Shown here: positions 1 through 6,989 of the stretch, piece after piece | Numbering within the stretch: the first letter of the stretch is position 1 | How the letters are laid out: each line of letters starts with the position of its first letter | NCBI GenBank assembly: GCA_003153055.1 | Contig: PMBV01000247.1 | Location: forward strand, 1-12,014 | From: Myxococcales bacterium | Lineage (GTDB): Bacteria; Myxococcota; Myxococcia; Myxococcales; Myxococcaceae | Direction: 5' to 3' | Length of the DNA: 12,014 nt | Program-made: the position numbers and the translations under genes | Notes under the pieces: model-generated | What the model was told of the DNA's origin: nothing | Seen by the model: the letters and a program-made list of their open reading frames with translations, nothing else | Databases searched by the model: none

Positions 1-470
1 TAGTCGGTGATTTCGTTCTGCTTGAGTAGCTCCGACGAGAAGCTCAGGTACCCGGCGGCGAACTGGCTCTCCACCGATTCGATGTTGAGAATGGGAATCT
101 CTGCCTCGGGCGGGAGATCGCGCCGCACTTGATCGACCTTGGAGGCGATCTCCGCCAGCGCTCGGGTGGCGTCGTGGTTGAGCCGCAAGTGCGCCCTGAT
201 GGTCGACACCCCCTGACGGCTGTCGGACTCGAGGTAGTCGATGCCGTCGGCCGCCGCGATGACCCGCTCGAGGGGCGCGGTGATGAAGCCTCGCACCAGC
301 TGGGCGTTGGCTCCCACGTAGGCCGTGGTGACGACGATGGCCGCGTTCTCGTTGCGAGGGTACTGGCGAACGTTGAGCGAGCGAATCGCCTGGAGGCCAG
401 CGATGACGATGACCACGTTGACCACGATGGCCAGCACCGGGCGCCGAATGAAGAGGTCGGTGAGCTTCAC
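1..470 (-). CDS. RND efflux transporter permease, N-terminal part (3' end beyond the window)
   Basis: The first 156 residues of an inner-membrane RND pump are present; the rest lies off the left edge. A membrane segment at about residues 11-29 follows a short cytoplasmic lead ending in FIRRPVLAIV, typical of this family. It is followed by the first porter-domain stretch, with TAYVGANAQLVRGFI (49-63), PLERVIAAADGIDYLES (66-82) and GVSTIRAHL (87-95), which match the conserved PLE...DGI.Y..S...G pattern of AcrB/MexB-like permeases. I chose the GTG at 468-470 because GGAGG (480-484) lies 9 nt upstream and the ATG at 476-478 runs into a stop after three codons. The gene starts 4 nt after the adaptor stop, so the two are very likely translationally coupled. 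RND permeases export drugs or other small molecules using the proton gradient. The substrate cannot be told, and no TolC-like gene is visible. Confidence 0.93.
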   Translation of the reverse strand, partial: MKLTDLFIRRPVLAIVVNVVIVIAGLQAIRSLNVRQYPRNENAAIVVTTAYVGANAQLVRGFITAPLERVIAAADGIDYLESDSRQGVSTIRAHLRLNHDATRALAEIASKVDQVRRDLPPEAEIPILNIESVESQFAAGYLSFSSELLKQNEITD

Positions 471-474
471 GAGC

Positions 475-1593
475 TCATTCCTCCGCCGGTCGAGGGGCCA
501 GCTCGGCCTTCGGGCCCAGCTCGTTCTTCACCACCACCGGGGCGCCGTTTCGCAACTTGAAGGCGCCGCTGGTGACGATGGTGTCTCCTGGCTCGAGGCC
601 CGACAGCACCGTCACCCAGTCGCCCTGGCGCTCGCCCAGGCGCACGAACTTCTGCTTGGCCAACGTGGCGCCCGCTTTCTCCTCGAGGCTGAAGACGGTG
701 TCGCCGTAGGGCGCGAACAGCACCGCCGTCGCGGGGATGAGGAGGGCCGGGCGCTTCTCTCCGGTGAGGACCTCGAGGCTCACGAACATGCCTGGACGCA
801 GCCGGCCGTCTTGATTGTCCATCGTGGCGCGCACCCTCACGTTCCGAGTGGCCAGGTCGACCTCGGTGTTGACGACGCTGACCGTCCCTTCCCAGGCGGC
901 GTCGGGGAAGATGTCGGTGCGCAGCCGCACCACCTGCCCCGGTTGAAGCTCGGCCAGCGCCCTCTGCGGGAGCCAGAAGTCGGCGTAGATTGGATCCACC
1001 GACTGGAGCGAAGCCAGCGGCGTGCCCGGTGACACCACCTGCCCCAGCTCGACCTGACGAATGGCGACCCGCCCGGTGAACGGCGCGCGAATGGCCTTCT
1101 TCGCGATGGTGGCCTTGAGCCCCTGGGCGGCGGCGTCGGCTTGGGCCTTCTTTGCCTCGGCCGCGTCGAGCTCTGCCTGGGTGTTGGCGCCCTTCTGCCG
1201 CAGGCTCCGGGCCCGCTCCGCCTCGAGCCGGGCGAGGACTGTCTCGGCGTTGGCGGCCGCGAGCTGGGCCTCTTCCACCGACGTGTCGAGGCGCACCAGC
1301 AGGTCGCCCTTCTTCACCGTGGCGCCGGAGTCGAAGCCAATTTCCCGAATGGTCCCGCCCAGCTCGGCTCCGATGACCACGCCGCGCACCGCCACCAGCG
1401 AGCCCACGACCGACATGGTCGGTTGCCAATCGGTCCGGTCGATTGATGTCGAGCTCACCGACTCGGGAGGCATGGTGAAGCTCTTCCCCGCGGCGGCCAT
1501 GGTGCGGAACTGCCCAACCTTGATGCCGATGAGAGCCCCCACGACCACCACGAGTCCCACGATGGCGATGACCCAGAGTCGCTTCATCTTCAT
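475..1593 (-). CDS. RND efflux periplasmic adaptor (membrane fusion protein, HlyD/AcrA type)
   Basis: A 372-residue adaptor that would link the RND permease encoded next to it with an outer-membrane channel. The N-terminus is a membrane anchor (about residues 5-25, LWVIAIVGLVVVVGALIG) without a lipobox cysteine, so it is probably held by an uncleaved helix. The first lipoyl half lies at about 70-103 (AELGGTIREIGFDSG, KKGDLLVRLD). An alpha-hairpin rich in Ala, Glu and Lys spans about 104-165. The second lipoyl half is at 168-200 (IRAPFTGRVAIRQVELGQVV, then SVDPIYADFWLP). The beta-barrel and membrane-proximal domains follow, with RLRPGMFVSLEV (264-275) and LLIPATAVLF (284-293). Length and domain order are normal for the family. 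The ATG at 1591-1593 has AGAGG upstream; an in-frame ATG two codons later is less likely. The substrate is unknown. Confidence 0.95.
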   Translation of the reverse strand: MKMKRLWVIAIVGLVVVVGALIGIKVGQFRTMAAAGKSFTMPPESVSSTSIDRTDWQPTMSVVGSLVAVRGVVIGAELGGTIREIGFDSGATVKKGDLLVRLDTSVEEAQLAAANAETVLARLEAERARSLRQKGANTQAELDAAEAKKAQADAAAQGLKATIAKKAIRAPFTGRVAIRQVELGQVVSPGTPLASLQSVDPIYADFWLPQRALAELQPGQVVRLRTDIFPDAAWEGTVSVVNTEVDLATRNVRVRATMDNQDGRLRPGMFVSLEVLTGEKRPALLIPATAVLFAPYGDTVFSLEEKAGATLAKQKFVRLGERQGDWVTVLSGLEPGDTIVTSGAFKLRNGAPVVVKNELGPKAELAPRPAEE

Positions 1594-1687
1594 GAGAGAA
1601 CCTCTGATGCGGGGGTTGGGGGCTAGCTGTAACGGTGAGCTCGGCGCTGCGAAGCCGAAGATGAGCCCTCGAGCGCCCCCCGAATGG

Positions 1688-2845
1688 TCAGCTCGCCTGG
1701 AGGACGTGCTCGCGAAGCGACGCGACCAGCTCGCGCAGTGAGGCGTCTTTGTTCAAGGTTGTCTTGGTTGGGGCCCCGACTCGGTACACCGGGGGGAGCC
1801 ACTTGGTCGGCGTGGCGGCCACCCGGGCGAGGAGGAAGAGGGCGTCGTGCACTCTTCTCCAATCGGGGTCGGCTCGGTCCTCGTCGGCCCGGGCGGCCAA
1901 GCGCTCGAGGGCTTCCCAGGGGCGTTCACGAGGGGCGGCGTGAGACGAGCCGCTCAACAGGTGGGCCAGCTCGAGGAGCCCGGCGCGCGGCGGCGCAAGC
2001 CCCATGGTCGCGCTCGCGTCGGCCTGACGGCGCACCAGCCAACCGAAGAGGGCGAAGGCCTCGCCCGGTCGAAGCGCCGCCGGCTCGACGCGCGCGGTGG
2101 CGAGCTGCTCCATGCGTGAGACCGCGAGGGATTTCCAGAACTCCGCGTACACCAGCAGCGCCGGCCCCTGGGTCGGCTCGACTCGCGGAAGGCGTCTGGC
2201 TTTGCGCCGGAGCAGCCGACCGACGCCCCCTGTCACGTCGAGGGCGTCGACCCTTCGCCAAACGTCCTCTAGGGCGCTCGTACCCTCGGCCCAGCCGGCC
2301 TCCACTTTGGTCCACTCGGGCACGGTCACCTGGAGCGGGCTGCGTGGCTCCATGGGCCGGCCGAAGACCTGGGCGAGGCTGGTGCCGAAGCGAAAGGCGA
2401 CCTGGACCTCGGTGAGCGAAGGCGAGAGCGCCTGGCAGGCCACCTCCCAACGTCGCCCCGGCAACACGAGCCTGGGAGCGTTGCTGGCGATGCGCTCGAG
2501 GCGATGGAGGTCCTCCGCGAGCTGGTGACTTCCCTGGCCGTCGAGGCGTCGCTCGACCTGACGGAGCAGCTCGCTTCGCAACGCCCCGGCCTCTTCGGCG
2601 GAGGTGAGGATGGTTCCGCGGGGCCAGGACTCCGCCTGGGCGCGGCGGTGCACGAAGCTCAGGGCTTCATCGACCGACTCGTGCTCGTGGGCAACGGCTC
2701 GGAGTACGTCCAGCACTCGGCGCAATCGACGTTTCCAGGTGAAGGACTTGAGCGCGCTGACGAGTGCCCGATAGCGCAGCACCGCGGCTTCGAGTTGCTC
2801 CGCGCGACCCTCGAGGCGAACCCTGAGCGCGCTGTCGTCCGCCAT
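1688..2845 (-). CDS. hypothetical cytoplasmic protein, 385 residues
   Basis: I do not recognise a family. The reading frame is open for 385 codons with strong GC preference at third codon positions, so I take it as a real gene. The protein has no signal peptide or membrane segment. It looks mostly helical and is rich in Arg, Glu, Ala and Leu, with charged helices at about 10-60 (LEGRAEQLEAAVLRYRALVS) and near the C-terminus (SLRELVASLREHVLQAS). A central stretch, LTEVQVAFRFGTSLAQVFGR, looks more ordered and less charged. The ATG at 2843-2845 has only a weak purine-rich site upstream, so the start is uncertain by a few codons. It lies 94 bp upstream of the efflux adaptor on the same strand, and nothing in it suggests a role in efflux. 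A nested inverted repeat sits about 110 bp upstream of the start. Confidence 0.72.
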   Translation of the reverse strand: MADDSALRVRLEGRAEQLEAAVLRYRALVSALKSFTWKRRLRRVLDVLRAVAHEHESVDEALSFVHRRAQAESWPRGTILTSAEEAGALRSELLRQVERRLDGQGSHQLAEDLHRLERIASNAPRLVLPGRRWEVACQALSPSLTEVQVAFRFGTSLAQVFGRPMEPRSPLQVTVPEWTKVEAGWAEGTSALEDVWRRVDALDVTGGVGRLLRRKARRLPRVEPTQGPALLVYAEFWKSLAVSRMEQLATARVEPAALRPGEAFALFGWLVRRQADASATMGLAPPRAGLLELAHLLSGSSHAAPRERPWEALERLAARADEDRADPDWRRVHDALFLLARVAATPTKWLPPVYRVGAPTKTTLNKDASLRELVASLREHVLQAS

Positions 2846-3496
2846 TCAGCGTGATGCTACGTCTCTTGGGCCCGGGGCGCGAGAGAGTGCCGCGTTCTCC
2901 CCAGTGGGCAAGACGGTGCGAGCATGCCTTGAGGTGCGAGGGTCGGGCTGGTGCTCGCCCACCGAGGCGGTCTGACCAGCGCCTCGACCCGAGACCGCGG
3001 TGAGCACACGTGAGCCAGTCCCTGGGTGGGCGAGGGTCCCCGGCAATGTCACCAATGGTACCATTCGCAGGCCTCGAAAGCCGCGGGGGAGGAACGCACG
3101 CGCGAGGGTGAAATGCACCCGATGGAGTGAGACGAGTGCGTCGCGGCTGTGTCAGATCTGGGTCGCCTGCCAGACACGAGACTGGCCGGATCCTCCATGC
3201 CCGAGTATTCACCCGTTGGGCGATGCTCTCGCCCTCGACAGCTCCCGTGCGTCGACAGGCTCTGCCGCATGCCCCTCCCCTGGGCTCCTTGTCACAGCAC
3301 CCCCTTGGTGCCCGTGCCGACGCGCGCCGAGCGGAGCAGATCGCGGCAGCTCCGGCGCTCGCCCTGTCCTCGGTGTGAATACCGTCTCGGCCATGCGCTC
3401 GCAGGAGCCCATCCGGTCTTTCCGGTCTCTGCGCCCCGCAGGGCGAGCTGAGCCCTCTGAACGTACTGACCTCGAGGCCTGTCACTCCCCAGCCCT

Positions 3497-3532
3497 GTCA
3501 TCACGGAGTACAGATTTGTACACCGTGATGAC
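3497..3532. repeat. 36-bp near-perfect palindrome
   Basis: Arms GTCATCACGG (3497-3506) and CCGTGATGAC (3523-3532) are perfectly complementary. After one A/A mismatch, the inner arms GTACA (3508-3512) and TGTAC (3517-3521) also pair, around a 4-nt centre, GATT. In all, 15 of 16 positions pair. As RNA this gives a long hairpin with a tetraloop on either strand, but no T-run follows, so it is not a standard intrinsic terminator. It lies just past the DUF4291 relic when read on the minus strand. It may be an old terminator, a protein-binding site with a GTACA-N4-TGTAC core, or one copy of a dispersed palindromic element. Confidence 0.7.
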
Positions 3533-3595
3533 GCGCTCGGAGACCCATGCCCACCAGCCACCTCGCGTGGCCCGGCACCGAGTGCCGCCGAACGC

Positions 3596-3786
3596 AGCGT
3601 AGAGCTTGCCGGCGATTCACTCGGAGGCGTACTCGGCGGCCATGGCCCGCCGAGGTCGAATTGAATGGACCGGTGTTCGAGCGTGTCACCCCGCAGGTTC
3701 CGCTCCGGGTCCCACTGAATGCGCACCGGCGCCGTCGCCACCCACGCTCGCCCCGCCTCCACGTCGGGGTCGACCCCGGGAATGAA
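3596..3786 (-). pseudogene. DUF4291 family protein, decayed C-terminal fragment
   Basis: The minus strand encodes DVEAGRAW followed by APVRIQWDPERNLRGDTLEH and RSIQFDL. This matches my memory of the conserved C-terminal block of DUF4291 proteins (pattern PVRxQWDPERDL...PHRSIQ). Downstream the homology leaves the frame: near 3643-3652 it moves to another frame reading AMAAEYASE, then a TGA at 3617-3619 where the family usually has Trp, then IAGKLYA. The upstream two thirds of a normal DUF4291 protein (roughly 200 residues) are missing. A frameshift, an in-frame stop and a missing N-terminus together make this a relic. The function of DUF4291 is unknown to me. The family assignment is from memory of the motif, not from a search. 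Confidence 0.62.
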
Positions 3787-4040
3787 GCGGCGCGAGCAGG
3801 ACGTCGTCATCGTTCGCCGCCGGCGCGCCCTGGCCGGTTCGAGATTCATCCTGGGTCCTCCACAGGTAGCCTTCCTGCCCTTCGGGATGGTTCACCGACG
3901 GAGTCTCCGCCCAGCCGCCTCGATGGCCAGCCCGCCGTGGGGCCGAGGAGCTGCCCGCACTTGCCTGGGAGGGAATCAGTACACCCAACTTGTCCCCTTC
4001 AGAGCGCTGTCCATGACCGCCGCGTCCCCCGGAGCTCAAC

Positions 4041-4265
4041 TCAGCTCGTCTCGCCCTTCGAGCCTTCCGAGGCCCGAAGCCCTGCCTCGACCGCGGCCCG
4101 CACCTTCGGGTCCGTCCCCAGCGGCCACTCGGGAAACGGAACCACCCCGTCGTGGAACGTCACCTTCCCAGCGAGAATGCACCCTCGCATCCCCGGGCGG
4201 CAGTACGCGCCTTGCACCTTCTGGCAAATCTCGTTCAGTTGATGTGGGCAGCCCCAAGAGCTCAT
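4041..4265 (-). CDS. small four-cysteine protein of unknown function, 74 residues
   Basis: A 74-residue protein beginning 20 nt after the stop of the upstream lipoprotein gene on the same strand, with GGAG about 10 nt before the ATG at 4263-4265. The N-terminal half carries four cysteines in WGCPHQLNEICQKVQGAYC and PGMRGCILAGKV (spacing C-x7-C-x6-C-x6-C), followed by FHDGVVPFPEWPLG and a charged helix ending in SEGSKGETS. The cysteines suggest a metal site, an iron-sulfur site or disulfides. There is no signal peptide, so a cytoplasmic metal-binding role seems more likely than disulfides. Third codon positions are strongly GC, supporting a real gene. I recognise no named family. It may be co-transcribed with the lipoprotein, but a functional link is inference. 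Confidence 0.6.
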   Translation of the reverse strand: MSSWGCPHQLNEICQKVQGAYCRPGMRGCILAGKVTFHDGVVPFPEWPLGTDPKVRAAVEAGLRASEGSKGETS

Positions 4266-4285
4266 TGGCGACGCGCTCCAGAGTC

Positions 4286-5104
4286 CTACTTCAAGGTGTA
4301 GATGGCGCTATCCAGCGGGGTCGCCGACGTCTCTTGGTAGGTGAGGGTGCCTCCGCTGACACAGTACCCGTAGGTTCGCACGCCGCCATCGCTGCCGGTG
4401 GTGGTGAGCGTCGAGCCCGAGTAGCTCGAGGCTGCCGTGCCGGGGAGCTTGCGCTCGTCGGTCACCGAGCACACGCAACTCCCAGCGTCGGCGCCAACGC
4501 TGCACGACGCCGTCTTCACCAGCGGTGTTCCGGTGAGGGTCCCGAGGAGGATGAGCTGGACTCCGGCGCACGAGAACTGGCTCGGCGGCGAGGGAAGACA
4601 AGCCGCCGGGAGGTCCATCTTCGCTGCGATGGTCAACTCGGTATTGAAGGTCATGTGGGTTGCGCTCACGTCGAGGGTGCCCGACATCGTCCCGCTCAGG
4701 TCCGAGAAGCTCACGCCGGAGCACACCGACTTCATCACCGGCCAGGGGTTCGACTTGTTGATGCACGCCGACTGGTAGGTCCAACCGCCGTCGATGTTCC
4801 CGCCGCACGTGCCGAGCGTCGGGCACGAGTCGGAGAAGGTGATGGCGAAGGTCGGCGCGCCGCCGCCAACGCCCGTTCCACCGCCACCGCCCACGCTACT
4901 TCCTCCTCCGCCGCCACCGCTTGGCCCTCCTCCACCTTGCCCTCCTCCACCTTGCCCTCCTCCACCTTGCCCTCCACCGGACGTGCCCCCTCCACCGGCT
5001 CCGGTATCACCGCCGCCAGCGCCACCGTCAGCGCCGTCGACGACCGGCGCACTGCAGCCGAGTGAGACGACGCAGAGAAGAGCAACAGTCAGTCGTGGGC
5101 TCAT
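4286..5104 (-). CDS. Gly-rich-linker lipoprotein, 272 residues
   Basis: The N-terminus (RLTVALLCVVSLGC) is a lipoprotein signal with the probable lipidated cysteine at residue 17; the -3 residue is Ser rather than the usual Leu. A long, almost pure Gly linker (about 24-83) follows, containing QGGGG units copied in tandem at the DNA level. The folded part (about 84-272) is Thr/Ser-rich, probably beta-structured and Cys-rich, opening with SDSCPTLGTCGGNIDGGWTY. I recall this CxxxxxCGG...GxW start from other myxobacterial lipoproteins, perhaps of lipocalin-like fold, but cannot name a family. The ATG at 5102-5104 has no good Shine-Dalgarno sequence; the start is chosen because the signal peptide begins there. 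A TTGACG hexamer at 5139-5144 (minus) could be a -35 element, but no convincing -10 follows. Likely anchored in the outer membrane; function unknown. Confidence 0.85.
   Translation of the reverse strand: MSPRLTVALLCVVSLGCSAPVVDGADGGAGGGDTGAGGGGTSGGGQGGGGQGGGGQGGGGPSGGGGGGSSVGGGGGTGVGGGAPTFAITFSDSCPTLGTCGGNIDGGWTYQSACINKSNPWPVMKSVCSGVSFSDLSGTMSGTLDVSATHMTFNTELTIAAKMDLPAACLPSPPSQFSCAGVQLILLGTLTGTPLVKTASCSVGADAGSCVCSVTDERKLPGTAASSYSGSTLTTTGSDGGVRTYGYCVSGGTLTYQETSATPLDSAIYTLK
4925..4969. repeat. 15-bp in-frame tandem repeat, three perfect units
   Basis: CCCTCCTCCACCTTG is repeated three times without change (4925-4939, 4940-4954, 4955-4969), followed by a partial, diverged fourth unit. It lies inside the lipoprotein gene 4286-5104 and encodes QGGGG pentapeptides of the linker. 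Identical units point to recent slippage and possible length variation between strains. Confidence 0.9.
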
Positions 5105-5212
5105 AGCGGTTCGAGCAATCGCAGGCTGCGGACACTGCCGTCAAGTGAACGGAGTGTCAGGTGGGAGTGAAGGTCGAAGGAGGGCCGAGACGCGAACCCA
5201 TCGAGTCACGAC

Positions 5213-6979
5213 TTATTCCGGCTCACAGCGGGGAGGAGGGCGCTTCATCGGGCCGAGCCCTTGGGCGACGCCAGGCAGCTCGAGCACTCCGCCGATGGGG
5301 GGCAGCTCGACGGCCTCGTACCGTTCCCCGGTCCACCGAGCGAAGAGCTGGTCGCCCAGCTCGCCCGAGAATTCGAAGCGGACCGCCCTTGGCCCCAGCG
5401 CGTCGGCCTCGAGCACCGTAACGCGGAACGACTCCGCCTCCACCGATTCGCCGGCCGTCAAAGGCGTCGCGCGCAGGAGCGTCTCCTCCGGGGTGGAGAG
5501 CATCTCTCCGCAGCGGAGCTTCAGCACCAGCGTGCGGGCCTCTGGCCGGAGCAAGTCCGCGGGGTAGGCGCTCAGGTTGAGCGTGTAGGAGCGCTCCGGC
5601 CGCCCACGGCCCTCGAGCTCGAGGGCGTCACGCAGGTAGGTGGCCGACATCCAGCTCGGTGCGCCGAGGAGAAAGAGGCGCCGTCGCGAGAGGTCGGCGG
5701 GCCAGGGCGAGCTCGTCACCTCGCGAGTGACCGTTCGAAAGGAGGCCCCGATCGCGAGCACGTTCACCGCGAGGATGATGGGCGCGAGGAGCACGTGCCG
5801 AAGCCCGAGGAGCGCCCCGGCCCCAGCGCGAATCGAACGCCCCCACTGATGCGAAAGCACCTCGTCGATGAAGGTGCCGAGCAGGAGCGCGGCTGGGACA
5901 CTGGGCAACAGAAGCTGGCGGGAGGACACGGTCGTCGAGGCGAGCGGGAGCAGCGCTGCGAGGCCTCCGAGAGCGAGCGCGCCGACCACCCGGTGGTGTC
6001 GGGCCGTGGGTGCGAAGACGAAGAGGGAGGCGGGGACGAGGGCGAGGGAGCCGCCGACGATGAGGGCGTTGGCGGTCGCTCCGAGGCCGACGAGGTCCAC
6101 CGGCCAGGCCCAGAGGAGCCCGGCCACGAGCATGGGGAGACGCGTCGCCGCGGCGCCGAGCCACCTCCCCGGGTCGCCGAGCGGGTCGAGGTAGATGGCG
6201 GAGTGCGCCGCGCCATACCCCGCGACACGGTAGAAGGCTGCGTAGACGGCGAGGAGCGTGGCGAGCCCAGCCCAGGCCGCGATGGGTCGGCGCCCCTCGG
6301 GCCGTCCGAGGAGCTCGTAGGCGCAGATGAGGAGCCAGCCACCGACCGCCGCCTCACCAGACAGGAAGCCCAGCCCCAACAGCGCGAAGGCCACCGCGGC
6401 CCATCGCGGCCCTCCTCCGCGGCGGTAGCGCTCCCAGCTCGAGAGGGCGAGCACCGAGAAGAGCGTCGCCAACAGCGCGTGGCGGTTGGCGACCCAGGTG
6501 ACTGGCAATGCGTGCGAGTCGGCGAGGACGAAGCACCAGCTCGCCAGCACTCCGGCCCGCGGGGTGGGGGAGAGCCGCCGGAAGAGAGCGCTCGTCGCTG
6601 CCACCACCAAGAGCCAGAGCAGCAGGCTGGTCAGGTGATGACCCGGGCTGAAGGTGCCAAACAGTCGATCGTCGAGCCAGTGGGTCAGCGACGCGAGGGG
6701 CCGGAAGAAGGCCAGCTTGGCGTGGGGATCCGCCCACCACTCCACCTCGCCCGTGGCGATGAGCCGGCGCATCAGGCCTTCGTCGCCCGACAAGAAGCGA
6801 AAGAGGTCGAAGGGCCTGGGGTCGATGGGCGACGCTCCCCGCAGCATCCGAAGCCGCAGGAAGTCGTCGGCGAAGAAGCCGGCGCCGAGGCTGGGGAGGA
6901 AGAGCACCAGCGCGGCCACCACCGGTGCGTGACGGTGGCCGAGCATCGCAACTCGAGGCCGTGGAGGAGGCGTCATCAT
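5213..6979 (-). CDS. multi-pass membrane protein, GT-C glycosyltransferase-like
   Basis: A 588-residue protein with a hydrophobic first helix (about 18-35), then FFADDF (35-40), with an Asp pair just after the first membrane segment as in GT-C enzymes of the PMT/ArnT kind. Next come FFRPLASLTHWLDDRLFG (91-108) and HHLTSLLLWLLV (114-125), like the RPL...L...HL.N.LL pattern of TMTC/PMT-type proteins, and VANRHALLATLFSVLAL (163-179). About ten membrane helices extend to about residue 415. A soluble C-terminal part (about 425-588) follows, rich in beta strands. GT-C enzymes transfer sugars from polyprenyl-phosphate donors outside the inner membrane. The assignment rests on topology and short motifs, so acceptor and sugar are unknown. 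I chose the ATG pair at 6974-6979, 10 bp after the stop of the upstream fusion gene; a longer frame from a TTG at 7021 would overlap it by 32 bp and adds a hydrophilic lead. It is probably co-transcribed with the fusion gene. Confidence 0.8.
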   Translation of the reverse strand: MMTPPPRPRVAMLGHRHAPVVAALVLFLPSLGAGFFADDFLRLRMLRGASPIDPRPFDLFRFLSGDEGLMRRLIATGEVEWWADPHAKLAFFRPLASLTHWLDDRLFGTFSPGHHLTSLLLWLLVVAATSALFRRLSPTPRAGVLASWCFVLADSHALPVTWVANRHALLATLFSVLALSSWERYRRGGGPRWAAVAFALLGLGFLSGEAAVGGWLLICAYELLGRPEGRRPIAAWAGLATLLAVYAAFYRVAGYGAAHSAIYLDPLGDPGRWLGAAATRLPMLVAGLLWAWPVDLVGLGATANALIVGGSLALVPASLFVFAPTARHHRVVGALALGGLAALLPLASTTVSSRQLLLPSVPAALLLGTFIDEVLSHQWGRSIRAGAGALLGLRHVLLAPIILAVNVLAIGASFRTVTREVTSSPWPADLSRRRLFLLGAPSWMSATYLRDALELEGRGRPERSYTLNLSAYPADLLRPEARTLVLKLRCGEMLSTPEETLLRATPLTAGESVEAESFRVTVLEADALGPRAVRFEFSGELGDQLFARWTGERYEAVELPPIGGVLELPGVAQGLGPMKRPPPRCEPE

Positions 6980-6989
6980 CCAGCGTGAA

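Larger units (their letters stand above)
2846..4040. other. gene-poor region of about 1.2 kb
   Basis: None of the open frames here has convincing protein-like composition or a recognisable family, apart from the DUF4291 relic at about 3596-3786. What can be seen: a nested inverted repeat at 2954-3034 (10-bp outer arms CTCGCCCACC/GGTGGGCGAG, inner arms GCGGTCT/AGACCGC); a perfect 12-bp palindrome AATGGTACCATT at 3054-3065; and a 36-bp palindrome at 3497-3532. No tRNA, rRNA, CRISPR or insertion-sequence transposase could be recognised. On the minus strand GGAGG lies just upstream of an ATG near 3847-3849, but the short frame there soon becomes the frameshifted DUF4291 fragment. The region looks like a place where genes have decayed. 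Confidence 0.6.

Noticed and set aside
1641..1658. Weak hairpin TCGGC/GCCGA between the hypothetical gene and the adaptor gene, as a possible terminator.
   Set aside because: Five base pairs with an 8-nt loop and no T-run; not better than chance in GC-rich DNA.
3054..3065. Perfect palindrome AATGGTACCATT.
   Set aside because: It is too short and isolated to claim as an operator; noted only in the description of the gene-poor region.
2667..3485. Minus-strand open frame of 272 codons overlapping the start of the 385-residue gene.
   Set aside because: Composition is Arg/Ala/Gly-rich without recognisable structure, and it overlaps a better-supported gene in another frame.
3835..3860. GGTTCGAGATTC-like segment resembling a tRNA T-arm.
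   Set aside because: The stem does not pair, and no acceptor, D or anticodon arm can be built around it.
4860..4985. Repetitive C/T-rich tract considered as a CRISPR-like or satellite array.
   Set aside because: The repeats are 15 bp, contiguous and in frame with the Gly linker of a lipoprotein; there are no spacers.
3719..5065. Long plus-strand open frame across 3719-5065.
   Set aside because: It is antisense to the lipoprotein and the small Cys protein; its Arg/Pro/Ser-rich low-complexity content is the usual shadow of GC-rich coding DNA.
5261..6988. Long plus-strand open frame opposite the GT-C-like gene.
   Set aside because: It is rich in Glu, Arg and Gly with no hydrophobic core, and lies fully opposite a clear membrane protein.
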